Shown piece by piece: positions 21,864 through 32,107 of a DNA stretch of 64,000 nt. Made by a program: the position numbers and the translations under genes. The DNA lies in assembly GCA_030998225.1 (NCBI GenBank), contig JAPYXD010000713.1:2108001-2172000 (forward strand), given 5' to 3'. This DNA is from Diplolepis rosae (lineage: Eukaryota; Arthropoda; Insecta; Hymenoptera; Diplolepididae). The notes beneath the pieces are model-generated. The model saw only the letters and a program-made list of their open reading frames with translations. It made no database searches and was not told the DNA's origin. How positions within the stretch are numbered: position 1 is the first letter of the stretch; the number at the start of each line of letters is the position of its first letter.

Positions 21864-22414
21864 TTATGTGCCACCGCCGCGCAAACTCGTTTTTTCACCA
21901 CAGTTAACAGTACCACAATGTAGTATATTTCGCCAGAAAGGAATGAAATGTAAAAATTGAACTGCGCATGCGCCCATAGCCATGAAACGAAGCTCAATCC
22001 TTTTTATTCTTCTTCTTCTTCGTACAGCGTTAGCATCTAACTGGCAAAGCCTTGTACATTTGAACTGCACATGCGTCTACTAAAATCCATTACTACTACA
22101 CAAGATCGATAAAATCAAAATGGCCGGGACTAGTCGTGACATATCAAGTGTAATGACTAGCGCCGCAAACAACTACAATACTAGTTTAGATTCCAGTGTA
22201 CGCATAAAAACTCGTATACGCACCGAAGTCACATAAAATAGAATACGTGCCAATGCACACAATTCGGGTAATTCCGAGACTCGCGACAATGCTCGCAGGA
22301 CTGATCGCGTTTCGGCTTCGTTTCGGCTTTGCCTCGACTACGCCTTAGCTTCGATCTCCTGCGAGCATTGTCGCTCGTCCCGCAATGACCCTCATTCTGC
22401 GCCTGGGCACGTAA
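21864..22414 (-). repeat. MITE-B copy 3 (551 bp)
   Basis: It is a nearly identical reverse-complement of the copy at 6806-7356, with exactly the same length and the same 18-bp hairpin stem (22283-22300 and 22357-22374). The ends are ttatgtgccaccgccgcgc and gcgcctgggcacgtaa. The similarity of the two copies extends a few bases into the left flank (tagtaca), which may therefore belong to the element. It lies just after the Gypsy-E integrase remnant. Confidence 0.85.
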
Positions 22415-23227
22415 TGTACTATTAAGTTAAAAAGTATAAGTAGCAATAGAGATATATAAGCAATAGATAAATGGTTTGATCATGACTAGAAAACTCAATT
22501 TGACTCCCACTTTGAAACACAGTTAAACAGTTAAAATTGTATTATCCAACACAAGACTGACTCCAATCAAACAAACAGAGCACAATAATATGTATATTAA
22601 TTTCAGCAGGATGAATACGACCCTAAAATGCTGGTGGTGTCAGACGAAGAATGTGGAAGATTTAATCACTCACCACGCTAGAAACTCCTGATATCATAAA
22701 CACTGGCCCCCACAGGGGGGGGGGGGACACAGATGTTACTATTAGGTGGGGACAGGGGACAGGAATTACGAGATCCACTGAGAAACCTCGAAGGGACGAG
22801 TCTTCGCTGGTCGTCTGTCGTCGATTTGTCGCCAACGAGGTGTGAATGTCTTCCCGTCGTTCGGCTTTTGCATCCTTTCAGGCTATTTTGTTTGATCGGG
22901 AGTTTTAGTCCGTCTTTGGTTTTGTCGTTCGTTCGCTTGCGCTATTCGGAATTGTGAGTGAAGAAAGTGTTTTAACGTCTTTTAAGTGCCTGTTTCCCGT
23001 GATTTCCCTTAATTCTCGGCATCCTTTTCCTCATTTCCCCCCTCGGATAACACCCTCGTTATACTTTACTATCTTTCATATTTCATTATTTACCTTTGAA
23101 AGAATTCAAACTGCTGGATGGTCATGCAGCTGTATAGATCGTTATAAAAACGTTTAAGAAACGTCTTTTTGTCAAATTGTAAAATTCAATTATAGAGTTA
23201 ATTACATTATTTAATATTATCTATTTA
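22415..23227. other. No gene recognised; G-run at 22717
   Basis: The stretch contains a twelve-base G-run (22717-22728) preceded by cactggcccccaca. This could be a polypurine tract of Gypsy-E followed by a decayed LTR. Frames at 22733-22957 and 22954-23157 have no recognisable domain. Confidence 0.4.
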
Positions 23228-23358
23228 AAAAATTATCAAATCGTATATGACGTCGTATATGACATCGTAAACGACATCACATACTATCCCAAATTACGAT
23301 GTCGTTTACGATCTCATTTACGACGTCGTTCACGATGTCGTATACGATGTCGTATTTT
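23228..23358. repeat. Palindromic 12-bp minisatellite
   Basis: Units of the form cgtatatgacgt, cgtatatgacat and cgtaaacgacat run to 23281. After a spacer (atactatcccaaa) the same unit runs in inverted orientation as acgatgtcgttt and acgacgtcgttc to 23358. The two halves can pair as one hairpin, and each unit is itself near-palindromic around gacgtc. Confidence 0.8.
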
Positions 23359-25296
23359 ACAATAGGGCACTGGATTGACGATTTTCTTATTTCTTTTTAA
23401 CTCAATATTCATTTGCTACGTAATATTAGAAAATGCTTCAATTATTACATCAATAAAAGTTTACGGTTATAAATTTCTACAATTATCTTTTTATTATTTA
23501 TAGTCCCTATTTTTAATCACAAAAATTTGTGTCTAAATACTTATAAGCATTCTTAACTAGATTCTGTGTTGAAATTTCATGTGATTCTAGAAATGAAAAT
23601 AATCTACAGTTTCTCGTGTTGGAATCCTGTTAGAGCTGGAAGTAACTTTTGGCAACTATCAATAGTCACTAATAATCGCTAAGAGTCACTTCTAACTCCA
23701 ATAAGGTGAAATGAAATGAAAAAATAGAACTTCTAACTTGAACATTGATAAGAAAACTGTCTCCGTTTTCGAAAATGGAAAGGGTTCGTCCTTTTTTAGG
23801 TCGATTGGCTCTATTCAAATCAAAGTCGTATTCATTAAACGTTCACAAGTTGTATGTGCAAGAAATGGTAATTTATACGATTTTCAAGAGTTTGAGAAAA
23901 AGCCTTGATTCCAATTTGGCACATTGATGAAAAAAGCTAAATCCTCGACACAAAGGAGATTTTTGTTCTTCTGGATCTCAGACAAAATGACAGTTCTTAT
24001 CACCTCCCATTTCTCTTTGAACAAACTCCCTTTCCCTGGGTGTTGAAAATCGAAATCCTTTTCAACTAAAACATTATTAAACGAATAAATTCTATTGGAT
24101 TTTTCCCGAATTCTCCGGATGCAAGAAAGGTTAATTTTGACCGTTTTTGAGTTTTTCTTTCGCATTTTCGAGATAAATTATGACGATATCCAATTTTTCA
24201 CTGCGTAAACGAAATTTAGAGAACCTTGTGATAAACTCTTAATTTTTGGATTTTTTGAATGCAAGTAACTTGTATTTTAGCTATTTTTGGGCCGTTTTTT
24301 GACTTTTTTTTTGCATTTTTGAGGATATTATCAAAATGATTTTCGGCTACGCTGGGATGGAATTTGACATTAATTAATTTCAAAATTACTGAAAACATTT
24401 CAGTAAAAATCATCAATTTTTCCTTCAAACATTCTGGACTTACATCATTCTCCTTTCGACGTTTTGCAGCGAGTTCTATCTCTTCTACGTCCTCGATATT
24501 CACATTGGGTAGATTTTTACTCAGCGAAGGCGATTCCTATAATTTATGGATATTGACAATGAAAGTTTTTAAAAATTGTATCTCGTGTTGAATCGTATCT
24601 TATCATGAAATATTCTTCACGTAATTTTCCAATTAATGAACTGGAATAAAATAGTGTCGAACTGTGAATGTTGGTTTTCGAAATTCATGTTCGGTTTATA
24701 CCCGTAAAAGGCGAATATTCGATGCTTCTGCGCAACTTATTTTATTAAATTCTTCCGTCCAACACATTTATTACTGTACATTAACTGTACATCTATGTAG
24801 AGGTCTTACAAACTTGAAAAATATGTCAAACTTTTCCTCTCAGGCATTCATAACTATTTTCCGGTAATGAACTCGAACATCCAGAGTGTAGCAGATTCGG
24901 TGGAACAAAAGCATGTTTCTAAGCTCTTGTGAGTAGCAGCACCACGCGACACGCGTATCTCCCTCTTTGAAGTTTCATACTAAAAGAACCATCGGATGAG
25001 CGTGTGAAGCTCCTAAATGGAATAACGAAATATGTCCGGCCGAAAATCCTCGTTCCAAGAGACTTACACTTTGAGACGGTGGGCTCGAGCAATCATTTTA
25101 TGCTCAGGCATACCTAACTGTATATAATAAAAATGGCCAATGAGTTCCGTAATCCCGGCTTAAAAAAACCGTTAGAACCCGATAGAACCCTGTTTTAGAA
25201 CACGGTTTTTGCAAATGGGTCTTGCCCCGGGTATTATCCGGTTGTAAGAAGGGTTCTAAATGGAGACAAAAATTATGCGACTATCGGGTTCTAAAC
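23359..25296. other. No gene recognised; two minus-strand frames of unknown nature
   Basis: Two minus-strand frames, 24165-23884 (93 codons) and 24503-24216 (95 codons), share a Lys-rich motif followed by CIRRIR or CIQKIQ. The underlying DNA at about 24110-24190 and 24250-24340 is a weak direct repeat, so they may be copies of one unit. I recognise no domain. The motif taactgtatataataaaaat followed by ggcc at 25116 resembles 44640. Confidence 0.35.
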
Positions 25297-25630
25297 GTAA
25301 TGTTGCAGAACTCCTGCTAATCACAGAATGATAATTTTGGGATAAATTCCCTAGATTAAAGTACAGACAGCGGATTGGTAGTTGCCGTGAGTTACCTTGG
25401 CGATTTAGAGCAATTTTGTAAAAATTTCATAACTCACGGAAACTTACCGAGCTACGTCCCAATACGCTACGGAGATCGCAAAATACTCCAGGGCGTCAAA
25501 AATTATTGTTTATATACGTAATTTAGGGCATAGAACTAATTATTAAATACCTTAATTATAAATATCCTAATTGTAAATATCTTATTATTACTTCGTCTGG
25601 AACTGACCGTCGGAGCTTACACGAAACGGA
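25297..25630 (+). repeat. Partial LTR of the Gypsy-B family
   Basis: From gtaatgttgcagaactcctg to acttacacgaaacgga this matches the Gypsy-B 3' LTR at 43655-44014. It lacks about 27 bp present there (around 43765) and has scattered substitutions. At its right end it stops exactly where the LTR of Gypsy-A begins, whereas the 43651 copy continues with gaggacagcactacg. I infer that Gypsy-A inserted into an LTR of the Gypsy-B family. Confidence 0.85.
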
Positions 25631-26474
25631 GTTGGAAAGTTGTATGACGAGAGCCGTTAGAGGTTATTCTTAAGCCTAGGAACCCGAGGTTCTGTAATTT
25701 TACGAGCGTTCATCGCGTGGATGCATTTCACCCTTTTGTTAAAAAACCTCCTCAATAGTGACTAATCTCTTTGGCAATCATTACGGTAAAATATTTCACC
25801 CCCCCTTTTTTTTTGTTAAGTACCCTCCTCAATAGTGAATAATCTTTCGTGCAGTCATTACGACAATATACTTTACCTCCTTCGTGTTAAGTACCCCCCC
25901 CCCACTATTGATTAATCTTTCTCACTGCTACCGCGCCAGTAAGATCCAACGTACGTTGTTACATGTCCACCTGGGTTAAAGTATAGATATATGATGTAAT
26001 TTGTTTTTGTTTAATGTCGCGAGTTGACGTGTACGTGACCCTGCAACCAATAATCTCCGTGATTAAATAAAATATTGATCGAAACTTCTTTTATTCAAAC
26101 AGGAGGAGTACTTAATTTCAAGCAACTAAATACCCCCCCCCCCCCCCCCACCTTTATCCAGGACTACGGGACTGGGCTGGCAGTCTGGTCGGTACTCTCC
26201 GTGCTGGGACACCTTCTGCGGAATTTAGTTGTGGCCGTTTAGAGGCATTTAGCTGTCTTCCCTTTTTTTTGCGGTTTACGCGTGACGTTTACGACCTGGC
26301 CCGAGAAAGGCTTGGCACCCTGGGAATACTATACGTATGTAGATAACTCATTTGGAATAACCACCTGATATTCGCAACCCTATTCATTAACGAAGAAAGA
26401 AGGGTCCTAGCGCGAAGTGCCGGAATTGGGTGTGGCAAATATCAGGGGTTAGTAAATAAAACCACAGCACAAAC
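25630..26474 (+). repeat. 5' LTR of Gypsy-A
   Basis: It begins agttggaaagttgtatgacg and ends with aataaaaccacagcacaaac just before a primer-binding site. The aataaa near the end fits a polyadenylation signal. About 50 bp at the left and 520 bp at the right match the solo LTR at 48046-48830, but the middle does not. The middle (25735-25928) holds three direct repeats of about 75 bp with ctcaatagtgaataatcttt. A poly-C tract occurs at 26134-26151. The boundary was chosen from the primer site and the second copy. Confidence 0.8.
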
Positions 26475-26491
26475 TAGCGCCCAACGTGGGG
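26475..26491 (+). other. Primer-binding site, tRNA-Lys type
   Basis: The sequence tagcgcccaacgtgggg directly follows the LTR. It matches, apart from its second base, the complement of the 3' end of a tRNA-Lys of the Lys1,2 type. It would prime minus-strand DNA synthesis of Gypsy-A. Confidence 0.75.
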
Positions 26492-27168
26492 TCGGGCAAG
26501 GTTATATTGCCCCTTGCTTAAAGTGGGTCTCCGAATGTAGTTGATTGTTTGAGTATTGTATTTGAATTGCCATTGAAGGCTGGTTATATATAGATATTTT
26601 TTTTTCCTCTTCTTAGTTGGTTTCGGAGTCACGGAAAATTTACTTGTAAGTCGATAATCGACAGCTCACATTTTTTTTGAGTTATTAAAGACAATCTAAG
26701 GGCTAGCAAACACCCTCTGATCATTGATTAGAGAAATTTACGTTCTTTTGTCTTCCCTATTATTTCTGAGGTGCTCCAGGGTAGTAAAGATCCGCAGATA
26801 GGGTTGATTCTGCCCTTATTTCGGCGAGTAGCCCGGTCTGGAATTATATTCTTGTTTCGTTTGACGCATTAAGATTAACGATTTAATTTTTCTTAAATAT
26901 TATTTGCCAATTGACCCTTACGATCAGCGCCCCTTTTTTCCGCTTTTATTAGAAAACCCCCGACAAGTATTGCTTTTCACCCCAATTTATCGAACTAAGG
27001 GGAATTTTCTTTGTTGCCACTCAGGGCTACATTGATTTTTTTGTGTGTGTACAGACCAGAACTATTGAGATCCTACCTTCCCTATGACAAATATCCCCGT
27101 GGACGTTAAGACACTTGTGGGAAATATACATGTTATTATTTAATAAAATTTTCTCTTAAACCCCGAAG
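26492..27168 (+). other. Gypsy-A 5' leader
   Basis: Untranslated leader between the primer site and the gag start, about 680 bp, with no supported frame. Confidence 0.6.
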
Positions 27169-27588
27169 ATGAGCGATCGCAAGAAAGCTACCTCGGGGAT
27201 TTATATACTTAAAAAGAAAGACCTGGTTTCAGAACTGGAGAAACGAGGCTTATCCATCGAAGGTAGTTTCGCCGTTTTGCGGGAGCGGCTCCTAAGGGCC
27301 GAGAGAGACGACGAGGGCGGCTCGGAGGTGGGCAGTGCCGACCAGTTGCGCGATTCGGGGATTCAAATAGGATCGCTGACTGAAGCGAGCGTGTTAACAC
27401 CCGATATAGGGATGGCGGACCATGGCAGCTCCTCGCGGCACACGGATGTTCTAGGCAGTCGCGACACATCGCCACATGTGAATAGAGTAAATGCAGCCAG
27501 CCAGACAGAGTATGGGTTCTCAGACCTAACCCTTGAAGAAAACATGGACGATGAAGCCGATTACAGTCGGGTGCGCGCTTCCGACTAG
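27169..27588 (+). CDS. gag: Gypsy-A Gag N-terminus with SAP-like motif
   Basis: This 139-codon frame starts at ATG 27169 after the leader. Residues 16-45 (KKDLVSELEKRGLSIEGSFA, then VLRERLLRAE) fit the SAP motif, a helix-hairpin-helix-like DNA-binding fold with the pattern of Leu, Leu, Gly and RL at its spacing. The rest is acidic and Ser/Asp-rich. It is too short for a complete Gag. The reading shifts after the stop at 27586 into another frame that carries further Gag-like residues. The role in capsid assembly is inferred from position between primer site and pol. Confidence 0.65.
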   Translation: MSDRKKATSGIYILKKKDLVSELEKRGLSIEGSFAVLRERLLRAERDDEGGSEVGSADQLRDSGIQIGSLTEASVLTPDIGMADHGSSSRHTDVLGSRDTSPHVNRVNAASQTEYGFSDLTLEENMDDEADYSRVRASD

Positions 27589-27590
27589 GG

Positions 27591-28265
27591 GCGTACCAGG
27601 ATTTAGAAAACCCGTTTAGAGAGGAATTTTACCCCACCGAGCCCTTTGAGTTGATACGCGCAGCCCGCCAAGGTGACTCGCAATCACACCGGGGGGATGG
27701 CCGCTATGACTTACGCTACGATGTGACCAGGCAACAATTCGAATGTTAGGGCCCTGCTGCCCGGAATAGGGACCCTCGCTCCCAGTCGGCTTTCGACTCC
27801 GATTTCTTATACGACCCGAATGCAGTTGGACCCTCGCGTTTTGGACACCGCGAAAGCCGCCAAAACTCGTTTCCGTCTAACCCCGCACATAGATACGATA
27901 TCATGCGAAAGTGGAATGTAAAGTTCAAAGTTTCCTTTTGCCTTCACACTGACGCCAGTGCCACCGGACTCGAGGCCGTCCTAACACAAACCCTAGAAAG
28001 AGTGGAATATGTCCTGTCCTATGCCAGCAGGTCCTTGTCGGACCCCGAAAAGAGATATTCTACCACAGAGCGAGAGTGTCTGGCCGCGTTGTGGGCGATA
28101 CAAAAGATTACGGCTTACTTAGAGGGATACCACTTTACGGTGATCACAGACCATAGTAGCCTACGCTGGCTCCACCACATAAAAAATCCCACGGGAAGGC
28201 TCGCTAGATGGGCGCTTTCGCTACTGGAATACGATTTCGACATAGTGCACCGCAAGGGATCGTGA
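27591..28265 (+). pseudogene. Gypsy-A Gag remnant joined in frame to Pol RNase H
   Basis: After 27591 the frame reads YQDLENPFREEFYPTEPFEL, has a stop at 27747, and continues to RYDIMRKWNVKF at about 27925. It then passes without a break into HTDASATGLEAVLTQ, the first catalytic Asp motif of Gypsy RNase H. TERECLAALWAI (Glu), VITDHSSLRWL (Asp) and a stop at 28263 follow. Most of Gag, the protease and the whole reverse transcriptase are missing, so a deletion of several kilobases relative to a full element is inferred at about 27925-27945. RNase H would remove the RNA strand during reverse transcription. Confidence 0.8.
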
Positions 28266-28271
28266 CATATA

Positions 28272-29607
28272 GTGACGGATGCACTCTCGCATATTTATGA
28301 ACCCGCCGCCTCAGAGATGGCCTACACTATTAAAGAACCCACCCCAATTTCGTACGTTCGTAGGTTCCTGGGCGCATCGAGTTTCCCTGAAAGATTCCGA
28401 ACGTGGCAAATAAGGGACTCCAGGCTCTATCACTACCGCCCTGACCCCTTCGTGGCGAGCGCGGTTGGAGACCTTAATGACTGGAAGTTGGTTCCAAGTG
28501 ACGAAGAACGTATAGCCGTCTTGGAACAGGCCCATGACGAACCACAATTGGGCCACCTGGGGGTACAGAAGACATACTCGCCAGTTGTTAGGGATTACTA
28601 TTGGCCTGGTTGCTACCGAGACATTATGGACTATGTTAAGCAGTGCCCTTTGTATCAGGCTTGTAAAGTGGATCAGAGGGCACCCGCCGGTTTGATGGGA
28701 CAGCGCGTGGTCGAGCAGCCTTGGCTGGTAGTAGCAACCGATATAATGGGACCCCTTCCCAGGAGTAAGGCGGGTAACCAATATGTCTTAAGGGTTCCAG
28801 GATTTGTTCACGAGTGGGTTGAGATCATACCCTTGCGTGCCGCGACCGGAAGAAAGGTGTCTGAGTCCTTTAGGATACATCTGATAAATTGTTGGGGAAC
28901 ACCGCAGGTGCTGCTGATTGATAACGGGTCGAAGTTCGTCAACCATACTATTCGAGCACTTGCACAGGAGTACGGTATCGTCCATAACAACCGCACCCCC
29001 TTACCACCCCCAAGCCATCCCCTTCGAGAGGGTCAATCGAGTCCTTAAAGCCATGATTGTTTCATTGATTGATCAGGATCACCGGACCTGGGATCGCTAC
29101 CTGCCCGAACTACGCTTCGCGTATAATACGTCGTGCCACTCGTCCCCAAAATCCTCGCCCGCATTCCTCAACCTGGGGCGGGATCCCAGTGCTATAAATT
29201 CGTTGCGCCGGAAGAGGGAGTCGGGGCGGACTGTTGAGCGTCAGGATTCGGAATTGTGGCGAGAAAGGATGTTGAAGCTTCAGGTCCTTCGCGACCATGT
29301 TACCAAGAGCCTCGATGACGCGTTCGTCACTCAGTCGCGGTATTACAATTTGCGGCGTAGAGCCTGTAGATTTAAAGTGGGAGACTTAGTCCTCGCCAGG
29401 AACAGGGTCCTCTCGTTAAGAATCAAACAGATCGCGGCGAAACTCAGCCCAAAATTCCAAGGTCCCTATAGGATCTCAAAACTTCTTTCTCCCGTAGTCT
29501 ACGAGGTTAGTGACCTGGAGAACGGGCTGATTGGCAAATCGCATATAGAAGACCTGAAACCATACGTTCCCGCTAACAACGAAACTCCCTCTGTTCCAGA
29601 GGAGTAA
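28272..29607 (+). pseudogene. Gypsy-A integrase, frameshifted
   Basis: The zinc-binding domain shows GHLGVQKTYSPVVRDYYWPG, then CPLYQACK, where Tyr stands in place of one expected Cys. The core has ATDIMGPLPRS and LLIDNGSKF (first and second catalytic Asp). A frameshift near 28985-29010 moves the rest into another frame, where PFERVNRVLKAMI supplies the catalytic Glu. FAYNTSCHSSPKSSPAF follows, and a C-terminal GPY/F domain is seen as KFQGPYRISKLLSPVVYEV. It ends at 29607. Integrase would insert the element DNA. The frameshift and altered zinc ligand argue that it is inactive. Confidence 0.85.
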
Positions 29608-29631
29608 ACCATCGGCTACTAATACCTGGAG

Positions 29632-30201
29632 ATGTCGAACCATTCTGGGCAGGGACGATTCCTGGGGTGGGAATATCTGGAAGAATATGCCCCCGCGGTT
29701 AATCTGGTACAGGAGATGTACCCGGGAATTGGGACTACCGTGCTAGAAACCCAAAGGGCATTTAAGGAGGCCACCGAGGTACCAACAACGGCGGTGCTCA
29801 GGGAGTACCCTCCGGAAGAGAAGCAATTAGCCTATTTTATTGAAAAGTACGTGCTTAACCGACCAAGGACTGGAGCCACGTATGACGCAACGACCCAAAT
29901 CAGGAGACCGAGCCGCCAGGCAGAGACGCAGAGCGACCCAGCTCTGTCCCCTAATGTTGACCAAACTGATACGGCCCCTGCTCTAGAGACTACTCCTCGT
30001 ACAACCAAGAAGGCGAAACCCCATCCTTTAGTACCATCCCACTCCGTGGAGACCCAAACCCCCTCTTTTAAGCATCCCCTATCATCTCATGACCATTCAC
30101 GACCTCAGCCCCCCTTGTGCGATACCGCTCCAGTTCTGCGGGAGAACTTCGTGAGGAGTCTGCGACCCAAGGATTCGGATTTTACGGTTCCAATAACGTG
30201 A
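29632..30201 (+). CDS. Gypsy-A ORF3, unknown function
   Basis: An uninterrupted 189-codon frame begins 24 bp after the integrase stop in the same frame register. It sits where some Gypsy elements carry an env gene. It has no signal peptide, no membrane segment and no cysteine pattern, so it is not an obvious envelope. Residues 1-75 are mixed and probably folded (GWEYLEEYAPAVNLVQEMYP). Residues 80-189 are rich in Pro, Thr and Ser and probably disordered. I do not recognise the family. It is striking that it is open while the upstream pol is broken. Confidence 0.55.
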   Translation: MSNHSGQGRFLGWEYLEEYAPAVNLVQEMYPGIGTTVLETQRAFKEATEVPTTAVLREYPPEEKQLAYFIEKYVLNRPRTGATYDATTQIRRPSRQAETQSDPALSPNVDQTDTAPALETTPRTTKKAKPHPLVPSHSVETQTPSFKHPLSSHDHSRPQPPLCDTAPVLRENFVRSLRPKDSDFTVPIT

Positions 30202-30566
30202 ATTAAACGATTGACTTTAAATTGACATTAGTGCACGTGTCCTGCAACACTGTTTAGCTAGCACGTTATCAGCATCAGCATTGTAAGGTCGCGCCACACC
30301 CTGCCTTCGTTCTCATAGTAGACAGCAGAAGTCAAGTTACAAATTCGCAAAAGTCCCTTCCATGCATACACCCACGACGCTAATTTTTACCGATCCTCGC
30401 CAGCATTCCTCTTCGATTTCTCGGGCGGACAAGATGTCCAGCGGGTCGTGTGGAAAAAGGGGCAGGTAACTGTTCCCTCGCTCCGTCCGTGTTTCCCACC
30501 ACGAATCGCGTCGTGAGAGTTACTCTGAAGGCTCCTCAGAGTCGAAAATTCGAGTATACTAGGGGG
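30202..30566 (+). other. Sequence downstream of Gypsy-A ORF3
   Basis: No supported gene. Near the end tactagggggtg resembles a polypurine tract directly before the next LTR. A possible remnant frame around 30390-30470 (FDFSGGQDVQRVVWKKGQ) may be a broken continuation of ORF3-type coding sequence; this is weak. Confidence 0.4.
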
Positions 30567-31772
30567 TGTTTCGGGACGTTAATTGGATAAACAAATCGCG
30601 TAAAAACAAATTTAAAAACAAATTCAAAACGAATTTAAAAGCTCTGTGCAACCGGTCCAGAATAAGGGAGTCTAACAAAGTGTTAAACACTGTGTTTCAA
30701 AAGGACAAGAAAGCTGAGAAGCTTGTGCGCGTATCGCCCCGATTTGTAAGACCACATCGGTAAAATCGGTGCGATTCAACGCATTTCAAAACTCGGAAAA
30801 TGAATCTAGGGCTCGTGCAGAAATTACCACAGAATTTCGCGGTAGCCTTTGGAGTGACACCTCGCGGCGTGAAAGTGAGAGTGGTGTTGTGTGCCGCTAG
30901 GGAAACCCAGGAGAGGAATTCGTGGCCCGAGAAAGCAAAGTAAGAGTATGTAATCTCGACCTCCCTCTCTCGCGCTCTCTCTGTCTCTCTGTCATCTGAG
31001 CTTACAGCTGACTTCAGCAGCAATTCTAAACTAATCTTAGCGACAGCCGATGATTATTTTTTTGTAGTAAAACGAATTGAATTTTTGCGCGTCGACTCTT
31101 CTTGCTCGAAGGCCAGGCGGTAGTGTTAAGGTCGTAAAAATTTTGATAGATTTGAGAAATAACAGAATTTTAATACAAACAAATTATGTAATTTTGTGCC
31201 GTATTATAGATTTTTAAGCTTTCTATCGCAATAATTTTGTGCCGTATTATAGATTTTTAAACTTGCTATCACAATAATTTTGTGCCGTATTATAGATTTT
31301 TAAGCTTGCTATGACAATAATTTTGTTTCGTATTATAGATTTTTAAGCTTTATATCGCGACAATTTTGGTAAACTCCAATATCAACAAAGTATGTTATTT
31401 GTGACGCATTACAATTTTTAAGAATTGCCTTTGTCTAAATAAACCCACCACTACTCTGGTGAATAAATCTTGTGTCATTTCAAGGTAAATTGAAGTCTAA
31501 AGTTATTTGAAAACCTTAACGCTTACAGGAACTCAAGGCTAGGCAGAGCAAGGTATTACCCCAGGAAATAGAGCTCAGAGGACGATTACCCACAATAAAT
31601 AAAGTAAAAAAAAGTGATGTGAATTACTTTGACTGTTTGGTTCCTCCGGCGAACAAACTAAGGCAACTACTTCTCATTTCTTCTCTCGTAACACCTCTTT
31701 TCAGGTCTTTGAGTGGGATAGTTGTTTTTGAAAATTTTGTTTAAAATTAAAATTGCCCGTTCGTAACAAACA
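30567..31772 (+). repeat. LTR of Gypsy-C (about 1.2 kb)
   Basis: It begins tgtttcgggacgttaattgg after a purine-rich ggggg and ends near cgttcgtaacaaaca just before a perfect primer site. Inside are a CT-rich stretch (30960-30990) and four tandem repeats. It bears no resemblance to the Gypsy-A LTR, so it is not the 3' LTR of that element. The left boundary is inferred from the TG start. Confidence 0.6.
31190..31365 (+). repeat. Four ~43-bp tandem repeats in the Gypsy-C LTR
   Basis: Each unit reads aattttgtgccgtattatag, atttttaagctt and a variable ctatcgcaat. The last unit is more diverged (ttgtttcg). Such arrays are often found in the U3 part of LTRs, where they may affect promoter strength; that role is inferred. 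Confidence 0.85.
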
Positions 31773-31774
31773 GT

Positions 31775-31793
31775 TGGTGGCAGCGGTGGGATT
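31775..31793 (+). other. Primer-binding site, tRNA-Leu type
   Basis: The 19 bases tggtggcagcggtgggatt are the complement of the 3' end of a tRNA-Leu of the AAG type, including the CCA. They directly follow the LTR end and mark this as a 5' LTR. The leader that follows is cut by the mariner at 32108. Confidence 0.85.
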
Positions 31794-32107
31794 TTCCTCT
31801 CGAAAGGGTTGAACCTTTTCTTGAGCCCACCTTTGCTCTGCTAAAGTTTTAATAAATTTATTGTTTAATTTTTCTTCTTCTTGATTTTTTTTCTTTTTCT
31901 CTGTTATACACACCGGAAATTTTTAACAGATAGTCCGTGGCTACCGAAAAAATACAAATTTTTTGGGAAACGTTGTGTGGGGATTCTACTTAAGACAGTA
32001 TTCTCCTGCGGAGTTCTGTTTATTACTTTTTAAAGCAAAATAATATTTTGTATTCAGGTTGAAATTCAAGAATATAAAATTTAGCAGTATGCTTTTCTGT
32101 TTATGTA

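Noticed and set aside
28311..28781. Minus-strand frame of 156 codons
   Set aside because: Shadow of the Gypsy-A integrase frame on the other strand.
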